Of a stretch of DNA of 16,647 nt, positions 13,355 through 16,647 are shown in pieces. Below the pieces are notes generated by a model, which saw only the letters and a list, made by a program, of their open reading frames with translations, was not told where the DNA came from and made no database searches. Both the position numbers and the translations under genes were made by a program. The stretch comes from Thiolapillus brandeum (GTDB lineage: Bacteria; Pseudomonadota; Gammaproteobacteria; Chromatiales; Chromatiaceae): positions 1 to 16,647 of the forward strand of contig DRLF01000106.1 in assembly GCA_011051425.1 (NCBI GenBank), read 5' to 3'. Each line of letters begins with the position of its first letter. Position 1 is the first letter of the stretch.

Positions 13355-14650
13355 ATGACAAGAGACAAGCACAACTGGAAAGAAGCATTGCCTGTTTACG
13401 GCCCCCTGGTGCTGCTGGTGCTGGTGGGTTTCGTCTGGGCCTTCCAGTACATCAAGCCTGCACCGCCGGACCACATCGTCATTGCCAGTGGCGAGAAAGG
13501 TGGCGCCTACCATGCGTTTGCACTGCGCTATCAGAAACTGCTGAAGGATCAGGGAATCGATCTGCAAATCATCAGTACCCGCGGATCGGTGGAGAACCTG
13601 GCATTGCTGAGCCAGGGCAAGGTGGATATGGCCTTCGTACAGGGGGGAGTGCAGGCGAACAAACCCGCCATCGGGCTACAGGGTCTGGGCAGCCTCTACT
13701 ATGAACCTCTGTGGCTGTTCCACAAGGCCGGTACGCGGCTCCAGCGCATGCCTGACCTGCAGGGACACAAAGTGGCCATCGGTCCGCAAGGTTCCGGTAC
13801 CCAGGCGCTGGTCAGACTCCTCATGGAGGAAAATGCGCTGAAGATACCTTCCGTCGAGATGTTGGCCTGGGATTCAGCCAAAGCAGCAAAGGCCCTGAAG
13901 GCTGGTCAGATCGATGCCGCTTTTTTTGTGGCATCGCCCCGCAGTCCCCTGGTGACCGGTCTGCTGCATGATTCTTCTGTCCGGCTGGCAAGCTTCGAGC
14001 GGGCCGATGCCTATGCGCGCCGCCATGATTTTCTCACCGTGCTGACTCTGCCGGAAGGGGCGGAGGACCTGGCCGTGAACATCCCGCCCGAAGAGATCAA
14101 GCTGCTGGCGACTACCAGCGATCTGGTGGTGCAGGAGGATCTGCATCCGGGGCTGGTCAGCCTCATGATGCAGGTGATCGACAAGGTGCACCGGCCGGCC
14201 GGCTGGTTCAGCGAAGAAGGGGAGTTTCCCAACTACAGGCATATGAGCTTTCCGCTGAATGAACAGGCGGAACGCTTCTACCGCAACGGGCCGCCCTTCC
14301 TGCAGCGTTATCTGCCGTTCTGGGCTGCCTCTCTGCTCGATCGCATGAAGATCATGATTCTGCCGCTTCTGGGCCTGTTGCTGCCACTGTTCAAGGTCGT
14401 GCCGCCCCTGTACCGCTGGCGCATGCGTGCACGCATCTATCGCTGGTATGAACAGCTCGAAGAAGTGGACAAGGAATCCGCCAGGCAACAGAAGAAGAGC
14501 CGGGCGCATTTGCTGAAAAAACTGGATGATCTGGAAAAGGAGGTGCGGGGTGTCAAGGTGCCTTTGTCCTTTTCCTATCAACTCTACCATCTGCGTCTGC
14601 ATATCGACTTCGTGCGTGGCAGGCTGCTACGGGATGCCATCGACTCATGA
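13355..14650 (+). CDS. TAXI-family TRAP solute-binding protein with two membrane anchors
   Basis: A 431-residue protein of the TAXI (NMT1-like) binding-protein family. Residues about 13-31 form an uncleaved N-terminal membrane anchor (PLVLLVLVGFVWAF). The periplasmic binding domain starts DHIVIASGEKGGAYHAFALRY and contains the GKVDMAFVQGG segment typical of TAXI proteins. A second membrane segment at about 331-350 (IMILPLLGLLLPLF) is followed by a basic and coiled-coil-like tail of about 80 residues, predicted cytoplasmic. This anchored layout differs from secreted TAXI proteins. No TRAP membrane subunit is nearby, so the partner is unknown. A sensing or tethered-receptor role is possible. 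The ATG at 13355 lies 7 bases after the pabB stop and gives a clean anchor, whereas upstream in-frame starts lie inside pabB. The last 4 bases overlap the pyk start. Confidence 0.85.
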   Translation: MTRDKHNWKEALPVYGPLVLLVLVGFVWAFQYIKPAPPDHIVIASGEKGGAYHAFALRYQKLLKDQGIDLQIISTRGSVENLALLSQGKVDMAFVQGGVQANKPAIGLQGLGSLYYEPLWLFHKAGTRLQRMPDLQGHKVAIGPQGSGTQALVRLLMEENALKIPSVEMLAWDSAKAAKALKAGQIDAAFFVASPRSPLVTGLLHDSSVRLASFERADAYARRHDFLTVLTLPEGAEDLAVNIPPEEIKLLATTSDLVVQEDLHPGLVSLMMQVIDKVHRPAGWFSEEGEFPNYRHMSFPLNEQAERFYRNGPPFLQRYLPFWAASLLDRMKIMILPLLGLLLPLFKVVPPLYRWRMRARIYRWYEQLEEVDKESARQQKKSRAHLLKKLDDLEKEVRGVKVPLSFSYQLYHLRLHIDFVRGRLLRDAIDS

Positions 14651-16059
14651 AACTGCCGGACAACAAGACAAAGATCGTTGCAACCATCGGCCCCGCGTCT
14701 GCGGCGCCGGAGAGGATGGAGGCGCTGCTGCTGGCCGGCATGAATGTGGCCCGGCTGAATTTTTCCCACGGTGATTTTTCGACGCACGGGCGTAACATAA
14801 AGGCGCTGCGGGCGGCTGCAGAACGCACAGGGCGTCGCCTGGCCATCATGGCCGATCTGCCCGGCCCCAAGATACGCGTCGGGGAAATGCTGGATACAGT
14901 CCATCTGGTGCGTGGTGATGAAATCATCCTGACCACGGATACGGTGATGGGTGACCGCCACCGCGTATCGGTGAGTCTGCCGCAATTGCCTTCGATCGTG
15001 AAACCCGGGGTGCATCTCTATCTCAACGATGGCCTCATTTCCCTGGAAGTGATCAAGGTGGATGGCAACGATGTGCTTTGCCAGGTTCAGGCGGGTGGGG
15101 AGCTGTCATCCCGCAAGGGTCTGAACCTGCCTGGCATCGATCTGGGTTTCAGCGCCTTCACGCCCCATGACAGGAATTGCCTGGAATATGCCCTGACCCA
15201 GGGCGTGGATGCCGTCAGCCAGTCGTTCGTCTCGTCCGCTTCCGATATACAGGATCTGCGTGCTGCCATGGAGCAAATGGGCAGGCAGGCCTTTGTGGTT
15301 TCCAAGATCGAGCGCAAGGGTGCCCTGGATGCGCTGGATGAAATTCTGCAGGTATCTGACGGGATCATGATTGCCCGGGGTGATCTGGGCGTGGAGATTC
15401 CCATATCCGGTATTGCGATGGTACAGAAAGAGCTGATGCGCAAGGCCAACGAGGTGGGTAAGCCTGTTATCACCGCCACCCAGATGCTCGAGTCCATGAC
15501 GGAAAGCCGCCTGCCCACCCGGGCCGAAGCGACGGACGTGGCCAATGCCATCATTGATGGTACCGATGCGGTCATGCTGTCGGCGGAATCCGCTGTGGGC
15601 CGCTATCCGGTGGAATCGGTGAAGATGCTGGCCCGGATCGCCAGGGACACCGAGGCGGAAACGCCGGCGCCCACGCCTGAAGAACGCAGCCGTCTGTTCG
15701 AGGAGACCAGCGCTGTGGATCTGATCGCCGAATGCGTGCAACAGGTCGTCTTTGCCATGAAACAGCCGGAAGTGGTGGTGCCGACCCGTTCGGGAGCAAC
15801 GGCAAGAAATATCGCCCGTTACCGTCTGCCGGTGTGGATAACCGCCTTCAGCAGCCAGCACGCCACCTGCCAGAATCTGCAGTTTTCACGGGGAGTATTT
15901 CCGGTAAAAGTGGATCAGGAACACGAGGACTGGACGCCTTTCTGCCGAGCCTGGTTACGGGAGCAGGGCTACCGCAGCGGTGCGGCGGTACTGACCCAGG
16001 GGCCTTCGCCGGAACATCCCGACGCCACCTATCGCATGGAGATCGCCGCCCTTGATTGA
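14647..16059 (+). CDS. pyk: Pyruvate kinase
   Basis: A 470-residue glycolytic enzyme that transfers phosphate from phosphoenolpyruvate to ADP, the E. coli PykF length. Key features are TKIVATIGPAS at the start, N- and C-flanks of the B domain around residues 70-170, catalytic K220 in SKIERKG with metal ligand E222, ARGDLGVE with D246, the ATQMLESM helix (277-284) and the TDAVMLSAESAVGRYP segment. The C-terminal allosteric domain follows. The ATG at 14647 overlaps the TAXI stop (ATGA), so translation is probably coupled to the upstream gene. All active-site residues appear intact. The pairing of pyk with pabB and a TAXI protein gives no obvious pathway link. Confidence 0.97.
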   Translation: MKLPDNKTKIVATIGPASAAPERMEALLLAGMNVARLNFSHGDFSTHGRNIKALRAAAERTGRRLAIMADLPGPKIRVGEMLDTVHLVRGDEIILTTDTVMGDRHRVSVSLPQLPSIVKPGVHLYLNDGLISLEVIKVDGNDVLCQVQAGGELSSRKGLNLPGIDLGFSAFTPHDRNCLEYALTQGVDAVSQSFVSSASDIQDLRAAMEQMGRQAFVVSKIERKGALDALDEILQVSDGIMIARGDLGVEIPISGIAMVQKELMRKANEVGKPVITATQMLESMTESRLPTRAEATDVANAIIDGTDAVMLSAESAVGRYPVESVKMLARIARDTEAETPAPTPEERSRLFEETSAVDLIAECVQQVVFAMKQPEVVVPTRSGATARNIARYRLPVWITAFSSQHATCQNLQFSRGVFPVKVDQEHEDWTPFCRAWLREQGYRSGAAVLTQGPSPEHPDATYRMEIAALD

Positions 16060-16061
16060 AT

Positions 16062-16096
16062 CACCGGCGGAATAGCATAGCCGCATTCCGCCGGTG
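16062..16096. terminator. Strong stem-loop between convergent genes
   Basis: CACCGGCGGAAT (16062-16073) pairs perfectly with ATTCCGCCGGTG (16085-16096), a 12-bp stem with an 11-base loop. It begins 3 bases after the pyk stop and ends 6 bases before the 3' end of the minus-strand gene, so it most likely ends transcripts from both sides. Neither strand has a T tract after the stem, so it is not a textbook intrinsic terminator. Confidence 0.65.
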
Positions 16097-16102
16097 GGAA
16101 GG

Positions 16103-16647
16103 TCAGGGAATGGGCCTGAGGGTCAGTTCGTCTTCGGCAGCATTCACGAAACCGTACTTGGCATAGATACCCTGGGCGGGTGCGGAAGCCAGGTAAGCGA
16201 GAAAGGTTTCAGCATTTTTCCGGTTGCGCCCGTCTTTCAGGGTGCCGATGGCATAGCCCACCTTGTCCTGCTGGTTGTAGGGTGCAGGTATAGGCACGCC
16301 GTCGATGTTGCGTCCGGTGGCCCTGGCATGGGTGATCTCCGTGGTCCAGACAATGCCCACATCGGCCTTTCCTTCCTCGATACGCTGGGGAGTTTCCCGG
16401 TGGTGGCGCTGGGTGAACCAGGTCTTGCCCGGAACCGCCCAGCAGCTTTTGCATTCGGCATTGCCGGTGACCTGCTCGTACAGTCCGAGGTCACGCAGCA
16501 TCCGGCTGCCGTAGAACTTGAAGATCCCTTCGGTAAGGGGGTTGGGGTGGGACTGAACGAGATCGTCCCGCGCCAGATCTTCAGGGCCTTTGATGCCTTT
16601 TGGGTTGCCTTTGGCCACCATCAATTCCAGCTTGTTGTGGGTGTAGA
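16103..16647 (-). CDS. Periplasmic substrate-binding protein, 3' part (ModA-like)
   Basis: The C-terminal 181 residues or so of a type II periplasmic binding protein resembling molybdate- or other anion-binding ABC components. The frame continues past the window edge, so the ATG at 16624 should not be used as the start. Visible segments are MMVAKGNPKGIKGPEDLARDD (a typical crossover after the hinge), GKADVGIVWTTEITHAR (second lobe) and the ending TFLAYLASAPAQGIYAKYGF (the ModA-like helix). A CKSC motif (codons 16442-16453) sits after the HPNPLTEGIFKFYG helix and is not typical of ModA. It could form a disulfide in the periplasm. The ligand cannot be named. The signal peptide and any ABC permease genes lie outside the window. 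Confidence 0.8.
   Translation of the reverse strand, partial: YTHNKLELMVAKGNPKGIKGPEDLARDDLVQSHPNPLTEGIFKFYGSRMLRDLGLYEQVTGNAECKSCWAVPGKTWFTQRHHRETPQRIEEGKADVGIVWTTEITHARATGRNIDGVPIPAPYNQQDKVGYAIGTLKDGRNRKNAETFLAYLASAPAQGIYAKYGFVNAAEDELTLRPIP

Overview
The window looks like a chromosomal segment of a Gammaproteobacterium. It is moderately GC-rich, with tightly packed genes, good Shine-Dalgarno sites, an OxyR with Cys199/Cys208 numbering identical to E. coli, and a gene repertoire (TRAP transporters, rubrerythrin, a CCG-type Fe-S protein, DUF3501, a hemerythrin-like protein) that recalls sulfur-oxidising Chromatiales-like lineages. The taxonomic guess is inference only. I see no phage, insertion sequence, CRISPR array, tRNA or rRNA.

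Layout. (1) 1-4318, plus strand: the 3' part of sbcD, complete sbcC, and a nucleoside/nucleotide deaminase, probably one transcription unit for DNA end processing plus a base-deaminating enzyme. (2) 4319-4857: a convergent zone with two stem-loops, then a minus-strand hemerythrin-like gene. (3) 4858-5364: a 507-base divergent intergenic region rich in small inverted repeats, with promoter-like elements for the TRAP operon. (4) 5365-9132: dctP, dctQ, dctM (a complete TRAP dicarboxylate-type transporter) followed after only 13 bases by oxyR. (5) 9133-11910: a leader carrying an excellent OxyR-type operator, then rubrerythrin, a two-cluster ferredoxin/CCG Fe-S protein and a DUF3501 protein. The last two are separated by a cluster of REP-like palindromes with a 56-57-base period. 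(6) 11977-16059: pabB, a membrane-anchored TAXI-type solute-binding protein and pyruvate kinase, packed with a 7-base gap and a 4-base overlap. (7) 16060-16647: a strong stem-loop between convergent genes and the 3' part of a minus-strand periplasmic substrate-binding protein.

How the parts may work together. The most coherent story is a peroxide-defence block. OxyR senses H2O2 through Cys199/Cys208, binds the four-tetrad operator directly upstream of rubrerythrin, and would activate rubrerythrin (a diiron peroxidase lacking its own rubredoxin domain), the Fe-S protein and DUF3501. The Fe-S protein is a plausible electron-transfer partner, and the role of DUF3501 is not known. This block is the best candidate here for an incompletely described system. 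A second, smaller puzzle is the TAXI protein with two membrane anchors, sitting between pabB and pyk without any TRAP membrane subunit.
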